Below are positions 51,918-60,591 of a stretch of 60,681 bases of DNA, in pieces. How positions within the stretch are numbered: position 1 is the stretch's first letter; each line of letters begins with the position of its first letter. A program made the translations under genes and the position numbers. Below the pieces are notes generated by a model. The model was not told the DNA's origin. It saw only the letters and a program-made list of their open reading frames with translations, and did no database searches. The stretch spans positions 1-60,681 of the forward strand of contig NZ_DGLD01000012.1 in assembly GCF_002387245.1 (NCBI RefSeq). The letters are read 5' to 3'. Source of the stretch: Brevundimonas sp. UBA4553. GTDB taxonomy: Bacteria > Pseudomonadota > Alphaproteobacteria > Caulobacterales > Caulobacteraceae.

Positions 51918-53093
51918 GTGACTGATGTAGTGATCGTCGCCGCCGCGCGGACCCCGGTCGGTTCGTTCCTGGGCGCCCTGTCCAGTCTACCTGCCTCCAA
52001 GCTGGGCGAGGTCGCCATCAAGGCGGCGTTGGAACGCGCCGGTGTGGCGGCCGCCGACGTCGACGAGGTCATCCTGGGTCAGGTCTTGCAGGCCGGCGCA
52101 GGGCAGGGCCCGGCGCGTCAGGCCGCCATCGGCGCCGGTCTTCCTGTCGAGACCCCGGCCTGGAGCTTGAACCAGCTGTGCGGCTCGGGCCTGCGGGCTG
52201 TGGCTCTGGCCTATCAGCAGATTCGCGAAGGCGATGCGAAGATCGTCGTCGCCGGCGGACAGGAAAGCATGAGCCAGGCGCCGCACGCCCAGCAACTCCG
52301 CTCAGGCCAGAAGATGGGCGATCTCGCCTTCGTCGACACCATGATCAAGGACGGCCTGACGGACGCCTTCCACGGCTATCACATGGGCCAGACGGCCGAG
52401 AACATCGCGAACAAGTGGTCGATCGACCGCGCCGCTCAGGACGCTTTTGCCGTCGCCTCGCAGAACAAGGCCGAAGCCGCCCAGAAGGCCGGCAAGTTCG
52501 TTGACGAGATCGCGCCTGTCACCATCTCGGGCCGCAAGGGCGACGTGACCGTGGATCAGGACGAATACATCCGCCACGGCGCGACCATCGAGGCGATGGA
52601 GAAGCTGCGTCCCGCCTTCGTCAAGGACGGCTCCGTGACCGCCGCCAACGCCTCGGGTCTGAACGACGGCGCCGCCGCTCTGGTGTTGATGTCGGCGGAG
52701 GAAGCCAAGGCGCGGGGGCTAGAGCCCCTGGCCCGCATCGCGTCCTGGGCCACGGCGGGGGTCGATCCGTCGATCATGGGCACCGGCCCGATCCCGGCCT
52801 CCAGGAAGGCGCTGGAGAAGGCGGGCTGGACCGTCGCCGACCTGGACCTGATCGAATCGAACGAAGCCTTCGCCGCCCAGTCGCTGTGCGTGGTCAAGGA
52901 GCTGGGTCTGGATACGGCCAAGGTGAACGTCAACGGCGGCGCCATCGCCATCGGCCACCCTATCGGCACCTCGGGCGCCCGCATCCTGACCACCCTGTTG
53001 CACGAGATGAAGCGCTCGGGCGCGAAGAAGGGACTGGCCACCCTGTGCATTGGCGGCGGCATGGGTGTGGCGCTGTGCGTCGAGCGCGGCTGA
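51918..53093 (+). CDS. phaA: acetyl-CoA acetyltransferase (beta-ketothiolase)
   Basis: 391 aa from the GTG at 51918, with TTGGAG ending 8 nt upstream. Condenses two acetyl-CoA to acetoacetyl-CoA, the first step of PHB synthesis. The nucleophile Cys88 is in NQLCGSGLRAVAL, the His in GGAIAIGHPIGTSGAR, and the second Cys in TLCIGGGMGVALCVERG. Length and motifs are those of biosynthetic thiolases. No phaB or phaC is adjacent. It ends at a strong bidirectional terminator. Confidence 0.94.
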   Translation: MTDVVIVAAARTPVGSFLGALSSLPASKLGEVAIKAALERAGVAAADVDEVILGQVLQAGAGQGPARQAAIGAGLPVETPAWSLNQLCGSGLRAVALAYQQIREGDAKIVVAGGQESMSQAPHAQQLRSGQKMGDLAFVDTMIKDGLTDAFHGYHMGQTAENIANKWSIDRAAQDAFAVASQNKAEAAQKAGKFVDEIAPVTISGRKGDVTVDQDEYIRHGATIEAMEKLRPAFVKDGSVTAANASGLNDGAAALVLMSAEEAKARGLEPLARIASWATAGVDPSIMGTGPIPASRKALEKAGWTVADLDLIESNEAFAAQSLCVVKELGLDTAKVNVNGGAIAIGHPIGTSGARILTTLLHEMKRSGAKKGLATLCIGGGMGVALCVERG

Positions 53094-53118
53094 CGTCAAA
53101 CCTAAAGGCTGAAATGCA

Positions 53119-53148
53119 AAAGGCCGGCGGAGCGATCCGCCGGCCTTT
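53119..53148. terminator. bidirectional rho-independent terminator
   Basis: A perfect 13-bp stem (AAAGGCCGGCGGA at 53119-53131, TCCGCCGGCCTTT at 53136-53148) closed by a GCGA loop lies between phaA and the convergent peptidase gene. The same GCGA loop occurs in the terminator at 37997. Confidence 0.92.
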
Positions 53149-53168
53149 CCCATGCTTGCATCAGAGGA

Positions 53169-55481
53169 TCAGAAGCCGCGTCGCCAGCTGCCCAGGAGGG
53201 CGTAGCCGGTCGGGGCGCCCGCCCGATGTTGTTCGTCGCGGCTGGCGACGGCCTCCAGTTGCAGCGCCGAGCCGCCGGGCAGGAGGTGCAGGCTGCGGAG
53301 GCTGAAGTCGATCTGACGTCCGGACGGGCTGGCCGAGAAGCGTCGCTCCGAGAAGGTGACCGGGTCGAAATAGTCCAGCGGCACATCGGCGAGGAAGGCG
53401 CTGAAGGTGCCGCTTTCGATCCGTAACGGTTGCGAGACTTCCCAGGTCAGGCGGCTGCACCCGAGCGCCCAGGACGGGCAGTCCGACTGCAGGGCCATGC
53501 GCCAGGTCGAGCTGACGGCGGCGCTCGACAGGTTGAGGAAACGACCCTCGATCTCGGTGCGGCCGAAGCCGGCCTCGCCGCTCAGCACCAGGCCATGGCC
53601 CAGAGACAGATCGCCGCCGAAAGCCGCAAACCGCGTGCGCGACGGCAGGGCGAAGTCCGAGCGCGTCGGCATGTAGGCGCCCAGCGGCCCCATCTTCTCG
53701 TCCAGCGCGCCCATGCTGAAGGACAGGCCGCCGTGCGCGCCGCGCCAGTCAAGGGCCGCGCGGGCGTATGAGGAAACGTCCTGCTCGACCGAGCGCAATG
53801 GGGCGCGGCGGTCGCCCGCGCCGGTCTCGGCGCTGAGCGTCAGGGGACCGAAGCCCAGACCATTGAGGGCCATGGCGCCGCGCACCGCGTGGTCGGCCTG
53901 GGCCAGGGCGGCGAAGCCGTCTCCCGAGCCGGTGCGGAAGGGTGAGCGGGAGCCGCCCTTGCCCTGCCAGGCCGCGAAGGACATCCGTCCGGCGGTGACG
54001 TCGAACAGGGCCTCCTGCCTGATCTCGTCGCCCAGCCAGGGCGCGTCGAAGGGGGTGTAGCGGTTCAGAATCGGTTCCGGTGTCTCGACCGGCACGGTGG
54101 CGACCAGCGACAGGCGCGCTCCGCCGGGACCGTCCATGATGACCTGCGACTGGCGCATGGGCGTGGGGTTTTCCGGTTGATAGCTGCGCCGCGGCGCGGT
54201 GCGGTAGGCGGCGCCCATGTCGATGCGGAACAGGCGCTGATACGCGTCATAACCGATCGTGCTCAGGGCGTCTGTGCGGCCCATGGCGTCGCCGAACGGG
54301 CCGCCGACATAGGCGCCAGGTTCGATGGCGACCCGCACGGCCGAACCCGTCGCCTGGGGTGAAGAGGTGGCGCCTACCGGCTGGAAGGCCCTGGCGATAT
54401 CCAGCAGACCACGACCGTAGATGACGTCGGTTCCCGTATCGCCGGCTTCCCGCCCCGTTCGAAGCAGGATTTCGACGGCTTGCCGGCCGGTCAGATTGGG
54501 GAAGGCTTCCAGCAGCAGGGCCAGGGCGCCGGCGACGGCGGGAGAGGCGAAGGAGGTGCCGTTGACGCGCCAGCAACTCGTATCCTCACAATCCACAATA
54601 ACCTCGACCCCAGGCGCCGACAGGAACCAGGACTGGGACACCCCCGCGCGGTTGGAGAAGCTCGCGATCTGGTTGGCGGCGTCATGGGCGCCGGTGACGA
54701 TGATCCCCCCCTGGAAGCGCGGATCGCTGGCGTACCGCCCGGGCCATTCGGGATTGGCGCCGGCCTCGTTGCCTGACGCGATGGCGAAGACCACGCCCGT
54801 ATTGATCGCCCGCTGCAGAGCGGCCTCGAAGGTTGATCCCAGCGCGCCCTCGCCGCCCAGCGATAGGTTGATGACCTTGGCGCCGTTCGCCACTGCATAG
54901 TCCAGGGCGTTGGCGAGATCGGAGCCGCGGAAGCAGACCGTATTGTCCGGGTCCCGGCAGTCGCTGATGTCGGCGCGGATCGACAGGATGGTCGCGTTGA
55001 AGGCGACGCCGACGGTGCCGAAGCCGTTGAAAGGCGCGGCGATGATGCTGGAGACGCGGGTACCGTGGCGGTCTTCTCCCTGGGGCTGGCCACGTCCGGT
55101 GATGATGTCGGTCGAGCGCGGCGAAATGTTCACCGCCAGATCCTGGTGGTCCAGCTTGATGCCGCTGTCGACCACGCCGACGGTGACGCCTCTGCCCGTG
55201 GCGCCCGTCTGCCAGGCGGCGATGGCTCCGGCGTTCACCACGCCATAGTTGCGCAGATACTCGGACGAGTTCGCCGAAGGAACAGCCGGGGGAGGGGGTG
55301 GTGGAGGAGGAGGAGGAGGAGGAGGTGGAGGAGGGGGCGGTGGTGGTGGCGGAGGGGGCGTCACCACGCCGCCGCCTGTCCCCCCGCCTCCTCCACCGCC
55401 GCCGCACGCAGCCAGGGGCAGGGTCAAAAGCGCGAGAACGCCGACCGAAACCGCTACTTTACGCAACCCCTTGAACGCCAA
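53169..55481 (-). CDS. subtilisin-like lipoprotein autotransporter
   Basis: 770 aa. N-terminal lipoprotein signal with Cys26 (LPLAACGG), then a Gly run and 24 consecutive prolines (residues 42-65). The S8 peptidase domain covers about 75-375, with Asp105 (VVDSGIK), His139 (DRHGTRVSS) and Ser310 (NGTSFASP). About residues 440-770 are beta-rich and end in a final Phe (SWRRGF), as expected of an autotransporter barrel. Lipid-anchored subtilases with this plan (NalP, SphB1) process other surface proteins; that role is inferred here. The Pro tract probably spans from the anchor to the peptidase. Confidence 0.88.
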   Translation of the reverse strand: MAFKGLRKVAVSVGVLALLTLPLAACGGGGGGGGTGGGVVTPPPPPPPPPPPPPPPPPPPPPPPPAVPSANSSEYLRNYGVVNAGAIAAWQTGATGRGVTVGVVDSGIKLDHQDLAVNISPRSTDIITGRGQPQGEDRHGTRVSSIIAAPFNGFGTVGVAFNATILSIRADISDCRDPDNTVCFRGSDLANALDYAVANGAKVINLSLGGEGALGSTFEAALQRAINTGVVFAIASGNEAGANPEWPGRYASDPRFQGGIIVTGAHDAANQIASFSNRAGVSQSWFLSAPGVEVIVDCEDTSCWRVNGTSFASPAVAGALALLLEAFPNLTGRQAVEILLRTGREAGDTGTDVIYGRGLLDIARAFQPVGATSSPQATGSAVRVAIEPGAYVGGPFGDAMGRTDALSTIGYDAYQRLFRIDMGAAYRTAPRRSYQPENPTPMRQSQVIMDGPGGARLSLVATVPVETPEPILNRYTPFDAPWLGDEIRQEALFDVTAGRMSFAAWQGKGGSRSPFRTGSGDGFAALAQADHAVRGAMALNGLGFGPLTLSAETGAGDRRAPLRSVEQDVSSYARAALDWRGAHGGLSFSMGALDEKMGPLGAYMPTRSDFALPSRTRFAAFGGDLSLGHGLVLSGEAGFGRTEIEGRFLNLSSAAVSSTWRMALQSDCPSWALGCSRLTWEVSQPLRIESGTFSAFLADVPLDYFDPVTFSERRFSASPSGRQIDFSLRSLHLLPGGSALQLEAVASRDEQHRAGAPTGYALLGSWRRGF
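55287..55358 (-). repeat. trinucleotide tract encoding 24 prolines
   Basis: Twenty-four consecutive CCN codons, including an uninterrupted run of seven CCT codons. Slippage would change the tract by whole codons and keep the frame, so length may vary between strains. Confidence 0.85.
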
Positions 55482-55580
55482 CGCCGCCTCCCGAAACTCA
55501 AGGCGCCATTAGGCCATAGTTGACGGCCTTGGCGAGCCTGTTTCTGGGGCGCGCGGAGCAAATGCGCGCCGGCAGTCCCC

Positions 55581-56450
55581 TCAGTCGCGCAGCAGCTCGT
55601 TAACCCCTGTCTTGGCGCGGGTCTGGGCGTCGACGCGCTTGACGATGACGGCGCAGTAGAGCGACGGGCCGCCGTTCTTGTCGGGCAGGGCGCCGGGGAC
55701 CACGACGGAATAGGCCGGAACCTCGCCACGGAAGATCTCGCCGGTGGCGCGGTCGACGATCTTGGTCGAGCCCGACAGATAGACGCCCATGGCCAGGACC
55801 GCGCCTTCGCGCACGATGACGCCCTCGGCCACCTCGGCGCGGGCGCCGATGAAGCAGCCGTCCTCGATGATGGTCGGGTTGGCCTGCAGCGGTTCCAGCA
55901 CGCCGCCGATGCCGGCCCCGCCGGACAGGTGGACGTTCTTGCCGATCTGGGCGCAGGAACCGACCGTGGCCCAGGCGTCGACCATCGAGCCTTCGTCGAC
56001 GAAGGCGCCGATGTTCACAAACGACGGCATCAGGACGACGTTCTTGGCGATATGCGCGCCGCGACGGACGACGGCGCCGGGCACCGAGCGGAAACCGGCG
56101 GCCTGATAGTCGGCGGCGCTCCAGTCACCGAACTTGTTGGGCACCTTGTCCCAGAAGGGGCCGACAGCGGCGGGGTGATCGGCCGACAACGGCAGGGTCG
56201 GGGCGTGACCCGCGCGCATGATGACGTTGTCATTCAGGCGGAAGGACAGCAGCACCGCCTTCTTCAGCCATTGATGCGTGGTCCAGACGCCGTCGGCGCC
56301 GCGCGTGGCGACGCGGGCCTGACCGGCGTCCAGCAAGGCCAAAGCGGTGTCGACGGCGTCACGGACCTCGCCGCGCGTCGCGGCGGAAACCTCGGCGCGG
56401 GCCTCCCAGGCGGCTTCGATCACGGATTCCAGATGGGTCAGGTCGGTCAT
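55581..56450 (-). CDS. dapD: tetrahydrodipicolinate N-succinyltransferase
   Basis: 289 aa. Succinylates tetrahydrodipicolinate in lysine and diaminopimelate synthesis. Left-handed beta-helix hexapeptide repeats run through the C-terminal half (NVVLMPSFVNIGAFVDEGSM, VHLSGGAGIGGVLEPLQANP, CFIGARAEVAEGVIVREGAV). N-terminal VWTTHQWLKKAVLLSFRLND is the substrate-binding part. It overlaps the HAD gene by 4 nt (ATGA) and is the last gene of the argB-HAD-dapD operon. Confidence 0.95.
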   Translation of the reverse strand: MTDLTHLESVIEAAWEARAEVSAATRGEVRDAVDTALALLDAGQARVATRGADGVWTTHQWLKKAVLLSFRLNDNVIMRAGHAPTLPLSADHPAAVGPFWDKVPNKFGDWSAADYQAAGFRSVPGAVVRRGAHIAKNVVLMPSFVNIGAFVDEGSMVDAWATVGSCAQIGKNVHLSGGAGIGGVLEPLQANPTIIEDGCFIGARAEVAEGVIVREGAVLAMGVYLSGSTKIVDRATGEIFRGEVPAYSVVVPGALPDKNGGPSLYCAVIVKRVDAQTRAKTGVNELLRD

Positions 56451-57157
56451 TGCGGATCTCCGTCCAGCATGGCGGTGGTCAAGAAGGGACCGACGGTCGC
56501 GGCCCTGTGTTGGATGTGGTCGCCTTCAGCCGTGAAGGCCTTGGGACCGACCAGAACCGTGGTCATGCCGATGGCGTGCGCCGGCTCCAGGTTCCTGGGC
56601 GTGTCCTCGAAGAAGCAGGCGGTGGTCGGATCGACGCCGAACCGGGTCAGCATTTTCTGGAAGGTGCGTGGATCCGGCTTGGGGATCAGGTCGGCGTCCT
56701 CCAGGGCGAAGACCCCGTCGAAGAAGCGCGTCAGATCCAGCTTCTCCATCACCCGGCGAGCGTGGCCGATGGAGCCGTTGGTGAAGATCAGGCGCGGGCC
56801 TTGCAGACGCTCCAGCGCGGCGTGCAGGCCGGGATCGGGTTTCAGCACGTCCAGCGGCACGTCGTGGACCTCGGCCAGGAAGTCGTGCGGGTCGATCTGG
56901 TAATGCATCATCAGCCCGGCCAGAGAGGTGCCGTAGTCGTGCAGATAGCCGCGCTGCACGGCCAGGGCCTCGGCCGACTCCAGCCCCGAGGTGCGCACCA
57001 CATAGTCGTTGATGCGCTGCTCGACCTGTTTCAGGAACAGGCTTTCCGGCGGGTAGAGGGTGTTGTCGAGGTCGAACACCCAGGATCGGATGTGGCGCAG
57101 ATCGGCGCCGATCTCGGTGGCGGCCGTGACCGGCGAAGCCGTCATTTCGCTCGTCAC
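56447..57157 (-). CDS. HAD-family hydrolase, pyrimidine 5'-nucleotidase type
   Basis: 236 aa. Starts at a GTG overlapping the argB stop (GTGA), with GAAGG 4 nt upstream. HAD motif I is FDLDNTLYPPES, motif II FTNGSIGHARRV, motif III KPDPRTFQKML and motif IV FFEDTPRNLEPA. The FDLDNTLYP start marks the Sdt1/phm8-like 5'-nucleotidase branch. The substrate is not certain. It is coupled to both argB and dapD. Confidence 0.88.
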   Translation of the reverse strand: MTSEMTASPVTAATEIGADLRHIRSWVFDLDNTLYPPESLFLKQVEQRINDYVVRTSGLESAEALAVQRGYLHDYGTSLAGLMMHYQIDPHDFLAEVHDVPLDVLKPDPGLHAALERLQGPRLIFTNGSIGHARRVMEKLDLTRFFDGVFALEDADLIPKPDPRTFQKMLTRFGVDPTTACFFEDTPRNLEPAHAIGMTTVLVGPKAFTAEGDHIQHRAATVGPFLTTAMLDGDPQ

Positions 57158-58083
57158 CGCGCCTTCACCAGCGTGCCCGCCCCGAATTCAGTGAACAACT
57201 CCACCAACATGGCGTGGGGACGACGCCCGTCCAGGATGACCACGGCCTCGACGCCCGCGCGGACGGCGGCCATGGCCGTCTCAAGTTTCGGGATCATGCC
57301 GCCGTTGGCGACGCCGGTGTCGATCAGGTGTTGAGCCTCTTCCAGATTCATCTGGCGAATGATCTCGCCGTCCGCGCCCTTCACGCCCGCCACGTCGGTC
57401 AGCAGCAGCATCCGCTTGGCGCCCAGCGACCCCGCCACGGCGCCGGCGACCGTGTCGGCGTTGACGTTGTAGGTCATGCCGTCCTCGGCCACGCCGATGG
57501 GCGCGATGACCGGGACCCAGTCCTCGGTCTCGGAGGCGATCAGGCCCTTGATCAGCTTGGGATCGACCTTGGTCGGCTCGCCGACGAAGCCCAGGTCGAC
57601 CTCGTGCTCGATCATGCTGTCGGGGTCGCGCTTGGTACGCTTGGTCTTTTCAACCGTCAGCAGGCCGGCGTCTTTACCGGACAGGCCGACGCCGCGCACG
57701 TCGGCTTCCTTGCCGGCCACGGTGATCCAGTGGGCGATTTCTTTGTTCACGGCGCCGGACAGAACCATCTCGGCCACCTGCATGGTGTCCTTGTCCGTCA
57801 CGCGCAGACCGTCGACAAAGGCGGACTTCACGCCCGCCTTGTCCAGCATGGCGCTGATCTGCGGCCCGCCGCCGTGGACCACCACGGGGTTCACGCCCAT
57901 CAGCTTCAGCAGCACCACGTCGGCGGCGAACTGCTTGGCCACGGCGCTCTCGCCCATGGCGTGGCCGCCGTATTTGATGACTACGGTCTCGCGGTCATAA
58001 ACCTGGATATAGGGCAGCGCCTCGGCGAGCGTCTTCGCCGTTTCCCAGCTGCGTTCTTCGGATTGCCGTTCGGTCTCTTTCAT
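57154..58083 (-). CDS. argB: acetylglutamate kinase
   Basis: 309 aa, amino-acid kinase fold. Second step of arginine synthesis. Motifs: VIKYGGHAMGE, VVHGGGPQISAMLDKAG, FVDGLRVTD, MTYNVNADTVAGAVAGSLGA and GMIPKLETAMAAVRAGVEAV. An N-terminal helix (SWETAKTLAEALPYIQVYD) is the arginine-sensing type. It heads the argB-HAD-dapD operon and is divergent from the ManC-AGE gene. Confidence 0.95.
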   Translation of the reverse strand: MKETERQSEERSWETAKTLAEALPYIQVYDRETVVIKYGGHAMGESAVAKQFAADVVLLKLMGVNPVVVHGGGPQISAMLDKAGVKSAFVDGLRVTDKDTMQVAEMVLSGAVNKEIAHWITVAGKEADVRGVGLSGKDAGLLTVEKTKRTKRDPDSMIEHEVDLGFVGEPTKVDPKLIKGLIASETEDWVPVIAPIGVAEDGMTYNVNADTVAGAVAGSLGAKRMLLLTDVAGVKGADGEIIRQMNLEEAQHLIDTGVANGGMIPKLETAMAAVRAGVEAVVILDGRRPHAMLVELFTEFGAGTLVKAR

Positions 58084-58210
58084 AATGGCCGCTCGATAGC
58101 GTCGAAGGCCGCGCGAGTCACGATGAAAGGGGCGAAGGTTCGATTCCCTGTGACCTACCGTAGATAAAACATAGCTTTCATTTGTTTCGAAACAGTCTAA
58201 CCAAGCTCGT
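58084..58210. promoter_or_regulatory. argB / manC divergent promoter region
   Basis: 127 bp. The half nearest the ManC-AGE gene is AT-rich (GATAAAACATAGCTTTCATT, about 58,163-58,182), unlike its surroundings, and probably holds that promoter. No recognisable operator. Confidence 0.4.
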
Positions 58211-60424
58211 ATGAAGCTCTATCCTGTAATCATGTGCGGTGGTGCAGGCTCCCGTCTGTGGCCGGCTTCGAGACCCTCGCGCCCCAAGCAGTTTATCCCC
58301 CTGGCGGGAAACCGGTCGTTGTTTCATGAGACGGTGGTTCGGGTGGCTCCACTCGCTTCCAATGGCGGACGGCTGATCGTCGTCGGAGGAGCGGATCACC
58401 GTGCGTGGATATTGAACCAACTCCATGAGGCAGGCGTCGATGCGCAGGTGCTTCTGGAACCCGAAGCCCGAGATTCTGCTGCAGCCATGGCCGCTGCCGC
58501 CACTTGGACGGCGGGGCAGGATCCCGATGGCGTCAACATCTTTGTGGCGTCGGATCATCATATCCCGAACCACGAAGCTTTTCGTTCTTTGGCCGTGAAG
58601 GCGGCAGAAGAAGCGCGAACAGGACGAGTTATTACCTTAGGCGTGAAGCCGACCGAACCATCGGACGCTTATGGATATATTCGGCCGGCCGGACAGGGCC
58701 TGTCCCGGGTGGAGAGCTTTGTAGAGAAGCCTGATCGCGCAAAGGCGCAGCGCTACATTGACGATGGCTATCTCTGGAACAGCGGCAACTTCATCGTATC
58801 GGCCAAGACCTTTCTGGCGGAACTGGCTTCAAGAGCGCCTTTGATCGAACGTGCGGCCAAGGCTTCCGTTGCCCAGGGGAGTGGTCACGCCGTCATGATG
58901 CTGGGCGATGCTTTCAGGCAGGCGCCCAAGGTTTCCGTTGACTATGCGGTCATGGAGAAGACCGATCTTGCGTCGGTGCTGGAAGTCGATTTCGGGTGGT
59001 CCGATCTGGGGGCCTGGGAATCTATAGCGGCCAGCGGCGAAGGCGAGATCGGCGGTCACATCTTCGAGGATGCCGAAGGGTGTCTGGCGCGAGCGCCGGA
59101 CGGCATCCTGGTCGCGGCGATCGGCGTTCGGAACCTGGCCATTATTGTCGAGCCTGACGCCGTGCTTGTCTGTGATCTGGCGCGCTCCCAGGAAGTGAAG
59201 AAGGTGGTCGAGCGCATCCGGACGGTGTCCCCCCAGCACGCCGATTTCCCCTCTCGTCCGCCCGAGGCACTCGCCGCGGGCGCCACCCGATTCCGGGATT
59301 GGCTGAGAGCCCGGGCCTTGCCGCTTTGGTCTACCCTTGGGCAGCGCGACGACGGCGCGTTCGCAGAAGTCCTGGCGCTTGACGGTCGGCGGGTCGACGC
59401 TGCCCGACGGGCGCGCGTGCAAGCGCGCCAGATCTATGTTTTCGCCCGCGCCGGCCTGATGGGGTGGGAGGGGCCCTGGAAGCGAATCGTAGTGGCCGGG
59501 CTGGAAAATCTGGAAGCAGACTTTGTTCGTGCCGACGGCCAGATGCGGACCCGATTGACGCCGGACGGCTCGCCGTTGGATGAGACGGCCATGGTCTACG
59601 ATCAGGCCTTCCTTCTGTTGGCCTTGGCGGCGGCTCTCAAGGCCGGGGTGGGCGGGGCGGATGTTGAGACGAGGGGCCAGGCCTTGCTTCGCCTGCTTCT
59701 GGAGCGCTCTGGCGAAAACGGAGCGCTGCGCGAAGAAGGGACGCACCCTTTCCAGTCCAACGCTCATATGCATTTGCTGGAGGCCGCTCTCGCCTGGGAG
59801 GAGGTCAGCGACGCTCCCGTATGGACGCAGGCGTCGGATCGAATCGTAGAGCTAGCCTGCACCACCTTCATCGACCCGAAAACCGGGCGCTTGCGGGAGT
59901 TCTTTGACGCGACTTGGGCCCCGGCCGCCGGCGAGGATGGTCGTCTGGTGGAGCCGGGACATCAGTTCGAGTGGGCCTGGCTGTTGGCGCGGTACGCGTC
60001 CGCCCGACGCAATGCAGAGGTCTTGGCGGTCGCGCAACGCTTGCACGCCCGAGGGCGCGAGGGCGTGTGCGTACGTCGACGGGTAGCTGTGAACGCGTTG
60101 AATGACGATGGGGAGATGCGTACTATGCGAGCGCGCCTCTGGCCGCAGAGCGATTGGTTGAAGAGTGCTCTAATCCTGGCTGAGGGGGCGCCCGAGCAGG
60201 GGCGAACCGCCTACTTGGAGGATGCGGCGGAAGCGCTGCGAGCCCTGTGGCTTTACCTGACGCCGGATGGCCTTTGGCGAGACACCCTGCTCGAGAACGG
60301 CAAGTTCATCGAGGAACCGTCGCCAGCGAGTTCGCTCTATCACATCGTGGCTGCCTTTGCGCAGTTGGCGGACACGGTGCCGGTCCACGGCGGCATATGG
60401 TCGAGTACGACGGCGCTTCGTTAA
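58211..60424 (+). CDS. manC: mannose-1-phosphate guanylyltransferase fused to AGE-type isomerase
   Basis: 737 aa. Residues 1-345: GMP domain with VIMCGGAGSRLWPASRPSRP KQF, EPEARDSAAAMAAAA, VASDHHIPN, VESFVEKPDRAKA, WNSGNFIV and EVDFGWSDLGAWES. Residues about 360-737: an alpha6/alpha6 barrel of the N-acylglucosamine 2-epimerase (AGE) family, with THPFQSNAHMHLLEAALAWE and EPGHQFEWAWLL. The second domain probably works as a mannose-6-phosphate isomerase in place of the cupin-type domain usually fused to ManC, giving GDP-mannose from fructose-6-phosphate with a phosphomannomutase. GDP-mannose would feed the GT4 enzymes of the window. Confidence 0.88.
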   Translation: MKLYPVIMCGGAGSRLWPASRPSRPKQFIPLAGNRSLFHETVVRVAPLASNGGRLIVVGGADHRAWILNQLHEAGVDAQVLLEPEARDSAAAMAAAATWTAGQDPDGVNIFVASDHHIPNHEAFRSLAVKAAEEARTGRVITLGVKPTEPSDAYGYIRPAGQGLSRVESFVEKPDRAKAQRYIDDGYLWNSGNFIVSAKTFLAELASRAPLIERAAKASVAQGSGHAVMMLGDAFRQAPKVSVDYAVMEKTDLASVLEVDFGWSDLGAWESIAASGEGEIGGHIFEDAEGCLARAPDGILVAAIGVRNLAIIVEPDAVLVCDLARSQEVKKVVERIRTVSPQHADFPSRPPEALAAGATRFRDWLRARALPLWSTLGQRDDGAFAEVLALDGRRVDAARRARVQARQIYVFARAGLMGWEGPWKRIVVAGLENLEADFVRADGQMRTRLTPDGSPLDETAMVYDQAFLLLALAAALKAGVGGADVETRGQALLRLLLERSGENGALREEGTHPFQSNAHMHLLEAALAWEEVSDAPVWTQASDRIVELACTTFIDPKTGRLREFFDATWAPAAGEDGRLVEPGHQFEWAWLLARYASARRNAEVLAVAQRLHARGREGVCVRRRVAVNALNDDGEMRTMRARLWPQSDWLKSALILAEGAPEQGRTAYLEDAAEALRALWLYLTPDGLWRDTLLENGKFIEEPSPASSLYHIVAAFAQLADTVPVHGGIWSSTTALR

Positions 60425-60591
60425 TAAAACGCAGACCGCTGTTAGCTATTTGTAGCCCTCCGGCCACGGTTAAGTTGCAACCTGTGGTAAATCAGGCGTT
60501 TCCTGCTCGACCGCCCACGGCAACGCTGATAGGAGTGAGGTAGGCGGCGTATCCGTCGTCTACACACAACTGATCTCGGAGGGCCGCATCA
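60425..60591 (+). promoter_or_regulatory. upstream region of the right-edge OmpA-type gene
   Basis: 167 bp. GGTT-AAGTTGC-AACC (about 60,468-60,482) is a small inverted repeat. GGAGGG lies about 8 nt before the ATG at 60592. No terminator is visible for the ManC-AGE gene. Confidence 0.4.

Noticed and set aside
58137..58147. GGTTCGATTCC, the usual T-loop sequence of a tRNA.
   Set aside because: The flanking bases do not form a T stem, and no acceptor or anticodon arm can be drawn; it lies in the argB/manC promoter region.
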